Positions 15,541-22,065 of a stretch of DNA of 22,065 nucleotides are shown piece by piece. The notes beneath the pieces are model-generated. The model saw only the letters and a program-made list of their open reading frames with translations, was not told where the DNA came from and searched no databases. The DNA is from JACQNR01 sp049515175. GTDB taxonomy: Bacteria; Acidobacteriota; Terriglobia; UBA7540. Numbering within the stretch: the stretch's first letter is position 1; every line of letters starts with the position of its first letter. The position numbers and the translations under genes are program-made. The stretch spans positions 1 through 22,065 of the forward strand of contig JBEKUI010000039.1 of the NCBI GenBank assembly GCA_049515175.1. Reading direction: 5' to 3'.

Positions 15541-15741
15541 ATGCAAGGCACAATCAAGCGGGTCATTCGGGATCGCGGATTTGGCTTTATCCGTTCTTCC
15601 GATGGGCAAGAGATCTTCTTTCACCGCAGCAGTCTCCAACAACTCAATTTTGATGGTTTGAAGGAAGGCGAAGCCGTCGAGTTCGACGTGGAGCGAGGTG
15701 AAAAGGGCCCGCGCGCCATCGCAGTCCGGCCCGGGAAGTAA
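15541..15741 (+). CDS. Cold-shock domain protein
   Basis: 66 residues, one cold-shock domain that binds single-stranded RNA or DNA. The RNA-binding motifs are RGFGFIR (RNP1) and EIFFHRSSL (RNP2), the latter usually VFVHFSAL. The ATG at 15541 has GAGG about 7 bases upstream; an in-frame TTG at 15529 would place that site inside the gene. The C-terminal FDVERGEKGPRAIAVRPG is standard for CspA-like proteins. It acts in the cytoplasm as an RNA chaperone or translation factor. The gene is monocistronic, with its own promoter. Confidence 0.93.
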   Translation: MQGTIKRVIRDRGFGFIRSSDGQEIFFHRSSLQQLNFDGLKEGEAVEFDVERGEKGPRAIAVRPGK

Positions 15742-15889
15742 CTGTCAAGACGCGACACCCTGACCGACTTTGGGCATCAGGCCTTCTTCCCAAGGTGAGG
15801 TGTCGATGGCCGCCACCTGGCGGATCGCGTGCGAATGCCATTGCAGGCCAGCCCTCGCTTAACGGTTTCCTTTCATCACTCCCTGAATT

Positions 15890-17116
15890 CTAACCCCTGA
15901 CGCGCAGTAGCCGATGCGCTTCCGCCAGGCGGCGTGGGACTTCGAGTTGCTGCGGACAATGGGGCAGGCAGTCACCGCAAGCGATGCACGAGTCGCCCTG
16001 CCGGTCGAGCATCGCATAGAGTGCCCGGGCGCGCAGGCCCTCGCCGTAATCCTGCGCGTAGCGCTCGTAGCGAAGAATGTCGGCGATGGGAATTCCCTGG
16101 CCGCAGTGGCTCGCGCATTCGTTGCAGAGCTGGCAGACTTCGCGATCGGCGTACGCCGTCATGTGCTCGATGGCCCGCGTATCGGCGGTCCGTAGAGGCT
16201 TGCCCGCTCCGGAGTAGGTATCCACGAACTGGCTCAGGCTGTTGATTTGGATGACGGCCGCATCAAGCTCGGTCGCAGTGGCGAGCCAGCGCGCCAGCGC
16301 ATGGTGAGGCGAAGTGCCGGCAGGGAAGGTCTTCATGAATTCCCGGTCGTTCGCCATGCGTGCCGCGCCGCGCGTCGTCTTCATGGCGACGGTGCCGAAG
16401 CCCTTTCTGCGCGCCAGGGTCACCACGCTCGACATCGCCTCGTCGTCGCCGTAGGAAAAGAAAAACTGCCCGTGCTCATAGACGCCGTCATCCATGACCG
16501 CTGGCAGGATCTCGGCGGCGCTTTGACCGTCCTTGACCCGCCCGTTGCCGTTGTAATGGTGCTGGGAAAGACAGAGGTGGCGCACCAGGCCTTCCCCCTT
16601 CAGCCGTTCGAAGGCGCGCACGAAGGCACGGTTACGTTTCAACTCCGCCACACTGTGGTAGCCAAAGTGGAACTGCATGTCGTCGAAGTAGCGAAGCCCC
16701 GTTACCTGTAAGGCTTTCTTGACGAACTGGACGTGCGCTTCTTCGTCGATCTGACCACTCTCGTGATTTCCGCGGACGCGATCGACACAAACCTGACAGT
16801 GGTGCGCGTCACGGTTCTTTAGTATGGTCTGGGGGACGTTTCCGCGGTCCCACTCATCGGCCTTATGCCAGAAGTTGATTCCGCAGCGGATGCCGGCCTC
16901 CACAGCATCCGCCGACCACGTGGCCGAACCGACCAGCACCGTAACGTCTCGACCCGTGTTACCCAATTTCCGCCGCGGCAATCTGCCCACCTGGGCAGCC
17001 GCCCGCTCAATCTCCGCCGGGGTCGCCGCTCGGCAAGCAGAAGTTACCCCAGTGGCCAACATGCCCGCTGTCGTGGTCAGGAATTCTCGACGATGAATGC
17101 CGCGAGATTTCGACAT
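15890..17116 (-). CDS. Tat-leader aldo/keto reductase-like protein with two 4Fe-4S motifs
   Basis: 408 residues. A twin-arginine leader (HRREFL at 8-13) is followed by a hydrophobic stretch ending TSAC at Cys28, a poor but possible lipobox. Residues about 48-320 follow the aldo/keto reductase barrel (RKLGNTGRDVTVLVGS near the start, a His in DMQFHFGYHS, and VAMKTTRG near the end). The usual catalytic Asp/Tyr segment reads NFWHKADEWDRGN and the usual catalytic Lys strand reads HHCQVCVDRVRG, so the standard tetrad looks lost. The C-terminus has C328-x2-C331-x2-C334-x3-C338 and C377-x2-C380-x2-C383-x3-C387-P, each able to hold a 4Fe-4S cluster. The start has GGAGG about 9 bases upstream. It lies 89 bases after the lipoprotein gene and probably belongs to the same transcription unit. 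An electron-transfer role outside the cytoplasm is inferred. Confidence 0.85.
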   Translation of the reverse strand: MSKSRGIHRREFLTTTAGMLATGVTSACRAATPAEIERAAAQVGRLPRRKLGNTGRDVTVLVGSATWSADAVEAGIRCGINFWHKADEWDRGNVPQTILKNRDAHHCQVCVDRVRGNHESGQIDEEAHVQFVKKALQVTGLRYFDDMQFHFGYHSVAELKRNRAFVRAFERLKGEGLVRHLCLSQHHYNGNGRVKDGQSAAEILPAVMDDGVYEHGQFFFSYGDDEAMSSVVTLARRKGFGTVAMKTTRGAARMANDREFMKTFPAGTSPHHALARWLATATELDAAVIQINSLSQFVDTYSGAGKPLRTADTRAIEHMTAYADREVCQLCNECASHCGQGIPIADILRYERYAQDYGEGLRARALYAMLDRQGDSCIACGDCLPHCPQQLEVPRRLAEAHRLLRVRG

Positions 17117-17205
17117 GTTCAGTCACCTCCTGGGATTCTGTGAGCAATCGATCGTGAACAATGAAGAGAGAAAGATCCTCATCACTGGCGCGCAGGGCCC
17201 AGAGT

Positions 17206-17736
17206 CTAGCGCACGGCGCCCAGTTTCTTTTCGATTGCCTGGCCTAACGCGATGAGAGCTGTGCCGACTTCGGGTGCGTCCTGGTAAGCAATGATCCGGA
17301 CGAGGTAGCGGTCTTTTCGGAACACGAGGCTCGTGGCGTAGAGGCGGGCGTCCTCGCCGAGATCCAACCGCTGCCCCTCGGAAGACCATTCGGCTTCGAG
17401 CATCTTCTTGGGCCCGTCGGGACTGTTCATGAGATGGATGTCCGCCACGGCATCAATCTTGTTCTGGAAACGAAAGTCGGAGGTCCGAGTGGTTGCGACG
17501 CCGGCCTGGATGTAACGCTCCGCGTCGCCATCGATATACTGCCAGAGGTCTGAGGCTGGGAAAGTTCGCGTCTCACTCGACTTCATCCAGCCGGCAACTT
17601 CACCCGTCCGCGGAAACGGTTCCTGGTGCTGGGCAGAGAATCGCTGGCGGCACGAGGGTAGGGAAATGGCCACAAGGATCACAGCCAGAACCGCGAGCCC
17701 CGAGTGGCGAGTCGCGAGTCCCGTTTTGCTCCTCAT
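17206..17736 (-). CDS. Lipoprotein resembling the DUF6599 family
   Basis: 176 residues. A lipoprotein signal (hydrophobic LAVLAVILVAISLPSC, lipidated Cys29) leads to a globular domain with GWMKSSETRTF and LWQYIDGDAERYIQAGV. The pattern of Leu-Trp-x-Tyr-Ile-Asp-Gly plus an aromatic Tyr recalls DUF6599 proteins, whose function is unknown. The ATG at 17736 overlaps the TGA of the upstream polyferredoxin gene (ATGA), so the two are translationally coupled and probably work together at the membrane. The first codons are built from an ACTCGC-type tandem sequence often seen between genes, so the N-terminus may have grown by repeat capture. Confidence 0.8.
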   Translation of the reverse strand: MRSKTGLATRHSGLAVLAVILVAISLPSCRQRFSAQHQEPFPRTGEVAGWMKSSETRTFPASDLWQYIDGDAERYIQAGVATTRTSDFRFQNKIDAVADIHLMNSPDGPKKMLEAEWSSEGQRLDLGEDARLYATSLVFRKDRYLVRIIAYQDAPEVGTALIALGQAIEKKLGAVR

Positions 17737-19391
17737 GCTGCCCTCTTCGGCTTTCGCAGGATGATCTGATTCGCCTTGGAGCGGCTCTCGCCGATGCTTG
17801 TGACGTAAACCGCCGGTCGGTCCTGCACGGGGCACGCAAATTCGCAGGCTCCGCAGCCGACGCAGCGCTCGGGATCGACGTAGGGCTGGCGGACTTGCTT
17901 GGGCTTGCCCTCGGCGTCGAAGACCTCCGCTGGGCGCAAGTATATCGCTTTGGGAGACGTTGGGCACCACTCTTCGCAGACGATGCATTCCGTGGCCATG
18001 GCCCAGGGTAAACAGCGGCCGCGGTCGTAGAAGGCCGTGCCGATGCGAACCGGCTTCGGGTTTTTGTCGGAGCCTGTGGCCCAGCCTTTTTCCGCGGAAG
18101 TGATCTCCCAGATGGCACCGGTGGGGCAGACCTGGCTGCACAGCACGCAACTCGGCTCGCAGTAGCCGATGCGCGGGACGAGTACCGGCGACCAGAACCC
18201 TTCCAGGCCCGCTTCGGCGAGCGTGGGGTGCAGCGCGTTGTTGGGGCAGACCTTCATGCACTCGCCGCAGCGGATGCAGCGATCGAGGAAATGCTTCTCG
18301 TCGAGCGACCCGGGAGGGCGGATGAGGCGTTCGTCGCGTGCCACGGCCAACCCGGGCGTCGCGCGGAGCAGGGGCAGCACTGCCGCGCCCACTGCAACGC
18401 TGGCCAGGGCCTTGCGCCGCTTCAGGTCGGGCGCTTCAATCGTTGTCGGCGTGGCAGGGAAGAATTTGAATTTGATGCCACTCTCGTCGCAGTCGCCGAC
18501 GCAGTTGAAGCAGAGATGGCACTCGGCCTTGCGCCACTTCGCGCCCGGGATGGGATCGTCTCCGCCCTGGCAGTCGAGCAGACAGCGGTTGCAGTCGTCG
18601 CACTGGCTGGGATGCTTTTCCATTCCCAGAATTGACCAGCGCGAAAACACGCCCAGTAGCGCTCCCAGCGGGCACAAGGCGCGACACCAGAAGCGCGTCA
18701 CGCGGAGATTCAGAACCAGGATGGCAAGGAAAATCAGGCCCAGCAAAAAGCCTTCCCGGAAGTAGGGTTGCTTGAAGCTCAGCAAGATCTGGCTGAAGAG
18801 GAGATGCAGCCCATCCGCGACCAGTCGCAGCGGGCCGATGCCCGTGCGATAGAGCAAGCCGAAGGAAGCCTCGAGCGCCAGATTAGCGCCCGGCAAGATC
18901 GAAAGCCCAAGAGAGCGCACCAGAAGCGAAATCGGATCGAGAATGCCGCCGAGGTTGCTGCCCAGCAGAGCCGCCACAAGCACGGCGATCAGGATGTAGT
19001 ACTTCAGCGCCTGCCATGGCTTGTAGCGATTCCGTTCCAGCCGCTCGAGCCCGCGCTTGTGCTCGGACTTCCAACTGCTGAAGAAATGATTCAGCGTCCC
19101 AAGCGGGCAGATCCAGCCGCAGAAGAAACGGCCTAGGAAAAAGGTTGGGATCAGGATCGTGAGACTCCAAAGAAGTCCCGAATAGAGAGCGCGGCTGGAA
19201 AGGACATTCAGGATGGCGACCAACGGGTCCGATTGGAGGAAGATCGCGGGGTAGGGAATGGGAAGCCGCACCTCGCCTTCCGCGATTCGGAACGATCCCC
19301 GGAACTCCGTCCGGTAGAGGTGCAACCAGAACAGGCCCAGGAACACAATCTGGGAGATCCGCCGTAGTCTCGGGAGGTTCTGCTGGCTCAT
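17733..19391 (-). CDS. NapH/NapG-like membrane polyferredoxin fusion
   Basis: 552 residues. The N-terminal half resembles NapH/CcoG-type membrane ferredoxins: several hydrophobic segments (about 12-25, 68-90, 130-150, 212-230), the paired motifs CGWICPLG (91-98) and CRALCPLG (236-243), then two 4Fe-4S motifs (C264-C274 and C291-C301). A hydrophobic segment preceded by KRRK (324-342) follows, like the Tat leader of NapG. After it comes a NapG-like part with four more Cys motifs at 372-382, 411-422, 469-476 (partial) and 510-520. So two proteins that are normally separate appear joined. NapGH passes electrons from quinol to periplasmic reductases; no nitrate reductase is nearby, so the acceptor is unknown. 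It begins a - strand set with the coupled lipoprotein and the AKR-like Fe-S protein. The start at 19391 lacks a strong ribosome site. Confidence 0.88.
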   Translation of the reverse strand: MSQQNLPRLRRISQIVFLGLFWLHLYRTEFRGSFRIAEGEVRLPIPYPAIFLQSDPLVAILNVLSSRALYSGLLWSLTILIPTFFLGRFFCGWICPLGTLNHFFSSWKSEHKRGLERLERNRYKPWQALKYYILIAVLVAALLGSNLGGILDPISLLVRSLGLSILPGANLALEASFGLLYRTGIGPLRLVADGLHLLFSQILLSFKQPYFREGFLLGLIFLAILVLNLRVTRFWCRALCPLGALLGVFSRWSILGMEKHPSQCDDCNRCLLDCQGGDDPIPGAKWRKAECHLCFNCVGDCDESGIKFKFFPATPTTIEAPDLKRRKALASVAVGAAVLPLLRATPGLAVARDERLIRPPGSLDEKHFLDRCIRCGECMKVCPNNALHPTLAEAGLEGFWSPVLVPRIGYCEPSCVLCSQVCPTGAIWEITSAEKGWATGSDKNPKPVRIGTAFYDRGRCLPWAMATECIVCEEWCPTSPKAIYLRPAEVFDAEGKPKQVRQPYVDPERCVGCGACEFACPVQDRPAVYVTSIGESRSKANQIILRKPKRAA

Positions 19392-19617
19392 AGGCGTTTG
19401 CCAACTTGATGTCGGACTTGCACTTAAGTAGCCACGTGGGGGCGATGGGACATTTTGGCTCTAACGTGCTAAGTGCTTTATAATTAAGCAACTAGAAGGC
19501 ATGCCTGATTTCTGACTATTAGGGAGTATCCTCGCCTGCGGTTTATGACACACGTCACTTTGTCGCTCTGCGCAGGAGTTGAGTAACTCGCGCCCCGGTT
19601 GGCTGTGGGGCAAAACG

Positions 19618-20967
19618 CTACACATTCTCGGGCAAATCGAGCTTGGCGATCTCGTGCTGGATGCCCGCGTAGGGGTAGATGGCGACCTCGGTGTCGCCCC
19701 GGTGTTCGCGCCTGAGCCGCTCCAGGACTTCGTCCCAGGAGCGCACGCCGACGGCTTCCGGCGGGAAGTTAGGGTGGTCGAGTTCGCGCGCCTGGAGGTA
19801 CTGGGAATAGAGCAGGACCTGCCGCGCCTGCGGGAATCTTCGCTTGCGTGCGTTGCGCTGGGCAAAGTACGACCCCCCGTGATTGAATCCCGCCTCATCG
19901 AGGTAATGCCACGCGAATTCACCCATGGGGTTCTGGTTGATCACCACGATGCTTCCGCCGTCCTTCAACCCCTGCGTGCCCCAATGGAAGTGCTCGTGGA
20001 GCTGCGAGCCCTTGGGATAGGCGTTCACGACGACGATATCGGCCTGGCGCGCATATTCGGTCGCGAGATGATTGACGGCGTAGCGCGCCGCCTGGTGATG
20101 CGCCTCAACGATATCTCCGGCCACCACGTGCACGGGCCGCCGGTCCTGGTTGTAAACCGTCTGCACGCTGTAATCGACGCCCACCTTGCGCGCCGCCTCG
20201 ATCATGTCCTGGCGCTGTTCGTTCTCCCACATGCGGAAGATGGGAATGCCGTCCGGCCCTTTGTCGGGCCGCGGGGCGCGTTTAATTTCCAGGTGCATGT
20301 AGCGGATGGTCTTCATGCCGGAGAGGCCGGGCAGGACGAGCTTGGGCCCGCCACCGTAACCGGGCGTGCCGTGAGCCTTGAGGCCGCTGAGCGTAATCTT
20401 CACGTCGGCCTTGTGGTAGTAGGTGTTCACCAGGATCTGATTCCTGGCGCGCGTCGTGCCCAGATCGGCGAGATTCTCCCAGATGTTGTGATTGATCCAG
20501 GGATGATGCCGGACGGCCTCCTCGCCCAATTTCTTCTCGACTTCCATGCCATTCATCTGGTAGTGCGCGCCGTATCCGGTGACGAAGAGGATGTTCTCGT
20601 CGCGAATGCCCGCCGCGCGCAGCTCGGCGACAACGTGCGGAACGATTTCGTAGGTGGGGGTGGGCCGCGTGAGATCGTCAAAGGCGATAGCGACGGTGGT
20701 CTTGCCGGCGGCAATCTCGCGCAGGGATTTCGTTCCGACGGGATGGAGAATGCTCTCGCGGATGGCGTCGGCATCGAGCGGCGGGGTGAGGTACCCCTTC
20801 ATGTGTTGCACCGTAACGCGCCACTCCGCCGGGAAAAAGAACTCCTCAATCTTGTCGCCGAACCACTCATGCGTGCGCAGCGCCACGGTTTGAAAGGCCG
20901 AGCCCTGCGCCGGGCGCACGACCGCCCCCGCAGCCACAGTCCCCAGGAATTGTCGCCGTGAAATCAT
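19618..20967 (-). CDS. LarA-type nickel-pincer racemase homologue with Tat leader
   Basis: 449 residues of the LarA/DUF2088 family; LarA itself racemises lactate using a nickel-pincer nucleotide bound to a lysine. A twin-arginine leader (SRRQFLGT at 3-10) opens the protein. The family signature FDDLTRP is at 96-102. Using a constant offset of 25 from the Lactobacillus plantarum enzyme, His199, Lys209 (GYGGGPK) and His225 match the active-site His174, Lys184 and His200, and His135 is close to the place of His108. The cofactor attachment site therefore seems intact. The LarB, LarC and LarE cofactor makers are not in the window. The Tat leader suggests folded export with the cofactor loaded. Substrate could be another 2-hydroxyacid or sugar acid. 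Upstream lies a GTAG-headed double hairpin; no good ribosome site is visible. Confidence 0.88.
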   Translation of the reverse strand: MISRRQFLGTVAAGAVVRPAQGSAFQTVALRTHEWFGDKIEEFFFPAEWRVTVQHMKGYLTPPLDADAIRESILHPVGTKSLREIAAGKTTVAIAFDDLTRPTPTYEIVPHVVAELRAAGIRDENILFVTGYGAHYQMNGMEVEKKLGEEAVRHHPWINHNIWENLADLGTTRARNQILVNTYYHKADVKITLSGLKAHGTPGYGGGPKLVLPGLSGMKTIRYMHLEIKRAPRPDKGPDGIPIFRMWENEQRQDMIEAARKVGVDYSVQTVYNQDRRPVHVVAGDIVEAHHQAARYAVNHLATEYARQADIVVVNAYPKGSQLHEHFHWGTQGLKDGGSIVVINQNPMGEFAWHYLDEAGFNHGGSYFAQRNARKRRFPQARQVLLYSQYLQARELDHPNFPPEAVGVRSWDEVLERLRREHRGDTEVAIYPYAGIQHEIAKLDLPENV

Positions 20968-20982
20968 TTCACGCCCCCACTT

Positions 20983-21034
20983 GTAGCGGCGATCTGTGAT
21001 CGCCGACCCTGTTTTCGGCGCTCTTAGAGCGCCG
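20983..21034. repeat. Double-hairpin REP-like element with GTAG head
   Basis: GTAG (20983-20986) is followed by a perfect 8-bp stem, CGGCGATC (20987-20994) with GATCGCCG (20998-21005). A second perfect 8-bp stem follows, CGGCGCTC (21016-21023) with GAGCGCCG (21027-21034). Both have 3-base loops. The GTAG head is typical of REP sequences mobilised by RAYT transposases. Confidence 0.6.
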
Positions 21035-21081
21035 CGCCAGCGCGCGAGCCCCGATTGGCCAGAGTATACACCTCGTTGAAG

Positions 21082-21166
21082 CAGCTGTCAGTCGTCAGCT
21101 TTCAGCTCGGAGCCCGTGACGAGTGGGAAGTTGCTACCCGCTGTGAGCTGTCAGCTATCAGCTTGT
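21082..21166. repeat. Degenerate TCAGCTN tandem repeat
   Basis: Two blocks of imperfect heptamers (CAGCTGTCAGTCGTCAGC and GAGCTGTCAGCTATCAGC) are separated by about 35 bases. They lie upstream of the vapB gene. Confidence 0.45.
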
Positions 21167-21215
21167 TCTTCGAAAGTAAGGAATTTTCTGATAAAGTAGG
21201 GCGAGGGAGACGGTC

Positions 21216-21455
21216 ATGCAAAAGCACGCACGGATCACCGGCAAGGGCCAGATCACGGTGCCCCGCGATATTCGGCGCGCCTTGGGGGTTTCTCCAGGCG
21301 ACAGTCTGGTGTTCGAGAGCGACCGGCGGGGGATGCGGGTGCGTCCGGTGCGCGTCCAAGGCCGCTTTGGAAAATACCGCGGCATCGGGAACTTGGGGAT
21401 TCCTTCCGGCAGAAAGGCCCTTCTTCGCTGGCTTCGGGGATTACGCGGAAAATGA
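21216..21455 (+). CDS. vapB: VapB-type antitoxin (AbrB/SpoVT fold)
   Basis: 79 residues. The N-terminal half is a swapped-hairpin AbrB DNA-binding domain (ITGKGQITVPRDIRRALGV, then PGDSLVFE). The basic C-terminal half would wrap the toxin. A GAGGGAG ribosome site lies about 8 bases before the ATG. Its TGA overlaps the ATG of the toxin gene (ATGA), the usual arrangement of a type II toxin-antitoxin pair. The complex is expected to repress its own promoter; an AT-rich GATAAAGT lies shortly upstream, but I could not pair it with a -35. Confidence 0.92.
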   Translation: MQKHARITGKGQITVPRDIRRALGVSPGDSLVFESDRRGMRVRPVRVQGRFGKYRGIGNLGIPSGRKALLRWLRGLRGK

Positions 21456-21874
21456 TCACGGCCATAGACACCAACGTCATCGTCGCCCTCTGGGACCAAG
21501 ACGAGGCGATTAACTCCGTCGCGCAATCGGCACTCGACGCAGCGCTCCGTCGTGGCAGGCTGGTCATTCCCGCCCCTGTCTTTTCGGAGCTGGTGGCCTG
21601 TCCCGGTCGTACCGAGGGATTCCTCGATACATTCCTCAGAGAAACCGGCATCAGCGTGGATTGGGACCTCGACGAAGCGATTTGGCGGACCGCCGGCCGA
21701 GCCTTTCAAAGCTACGTCGCCCGGCGTAGAACACATCGTGACTTCGGCGCGCGTCGGATTCTCGTCGACTTCCTGATTGGCGCTTTTGCGCTGGAAAAAG
21801 GTTATCGCCTCCTCACCCTCGACCACCGCCTCTATCGCGCCAGCTTCCCCGGTCTGACCATCGTGAGAGTGTGA
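21452..21874 (+). CDS. vapC: VapC-type toxin (PIN-domain ribonuclease)
   Basis: 140 residues, one PIN domain. The metal-binding acids are visible: Asp6 (AIDTNV), Glu near 46 (FSELVA), Asp near 109 (ILVDFLIGAFA) and Asp near 127 (LTLDHRLY). VapC toxins cut specific RNAs, often tRNA or rRNA, when the antitoxin is lost. The length is normal and all catalytic positions are kept, so it should be active. It overlaps vapB by four bases and is followed at once by a REP-like repeat. Confidence 0.93.
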   Translation: MITAIDTNVIVALWDQDEAINSVAQSALDAALRRGRLVIPAPVFSELVACPGRTEGFLDTFLRETGISVDWDLDEAIWRTAGRAFQSYVARRRTHRDFGARRILVDFLIGAFALEKGYRLLTLDHRLYRASFPGLTIVRV

Positions 21875-21880
21875 CCGCTC

Positions 21881-21918
21881 GCGGGTGGCGCATACGCGTG
21901 TTCCTTGCGTGTGTGCGG
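21881..21918 (+). repeat. REP-like repeat
   Basis: Head GCGGGTGGCGCA (21881-21892) is followed by a palindrome, CATACGC with GCGTGTG, one wobble pair. It is placed seven bases after the vapC stop. Confidence 0.6.
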
Positions 21919-21950
21919 CCCAAAGGGCGGGCGCAGACCCTTGGGAGGCT

Positions 21951-21982
21951 GTCTCAGAACTTCGCGCTAGGTGTCCTGAGAC
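21951..21982. repeat. GTCTCAG/CTGAGAC palindrome
   Basis: A perfect 7-bp inverted repeat, GTCTCAG (21951-21957) with CTGAGAC (21976-21982), spaced by 18 bases. There is no T tract, so it is not a typical terminator. The rest of the sequence to 22065 shows no gene. Confidence 0.35.
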
Positions 21983-22065
21983 GGCTCGCCGTGGGGCCAA
22001 TTGGCGCAGGAGCGAAAGTGGGCCGGGGGCTGAGGCTCAGGCCAGGACCAGTTCCCCCGCCGCCC

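Noticed and set aside
17737..18261. Long upstream extension of the lipoprotein frame
   Set aside because: It overlaps the polyferredoxin gene fully; the ATGA junction at 17733-17736 and the lipoprotein signal fix the start.
21158..22000. Long - strand frame opposite vapBC
   Set aside because: It is the antisense shadow of two well-recognised overlapping genes and runs through REP-like repeats.

Overview
The window looks like a chromosomal segment of a GC-rich soil-type Acidobacteriota (Terriglobia-like). This is an inference from four things: many predicted enzymes carry twin-arginine leaders, a DUF6599-like lipoprotein is present, Shine-Dalgarno sites are strong, and gene ends carry small palindromic repeats. 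No rRNA, tRNA, CRISPR array or complete insertion sequence was seen.

Layout, left to right. The end of an unidentified + strand gene with a strong terminator (1-183) faces a secreted GH42 beta-galactosidase (-). That gene diverges, across a compact promoter region, from a phosphofructokinase whose specificity residues point to pyrophosphate as phosphoryl donor. After the pfk terminator lies a 112-bp MITE-like element that landed on the stop codon of a membrane-anchored hypothetical gene (-). Next is the conserved housekeeping pair rpsO-pnp (+), with its own terminator. Then comes a large secreted protein with a Gln/Arg coiled coil followed by an aromatic-rich part (+), and a REC-GGDEF diguanylate cyclase (-) bracketed by near-identical 44-bp repeats.

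Positions 11140-13640 form an accessory patch. It holds a cluster of REP-like palindromes, two small all-helical proteins (one with a clear HEPN motif, R-D-x3-H) and an HNH nuclease gene broken by a single-base frameshift. Two GTTAGGC core-like sites lie next to it.

The right third is mainly redox and 2-hydroxyacid metabolism. It contains a Tat-leader D-2-hydroxyacid dehydrogenase (-), a STAS anti-sigma-factor antagonist (+) and a cold-shock protein (+) with a good promoter and long leader. A three-gene set on the - strand follows: a NapH/NapG-like polyferredoxin fusion, translationally coupled to a lipoprotein, then a Tat-leader aldo/keto-reductase-like protein with two 4Fe-4S motifs. Upstream is a Tat-leader LarA-type (nickel-pincer) racemase homologue (-). 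The window ends with an overlapping vapB-vapC toxin-antitoxin pair (+) and further palindromic repeats.

The most unusual content is threefold. First, there is an extracytoplasmic-looking set of LarA-like, D-2-hydroxyacid dehydrogenase and Fe-S proteins. Second, at least eight copies of a repeat family headed GGGTGGCGCA are present. Third, the HEPN/HNH patch sits between those repeats.
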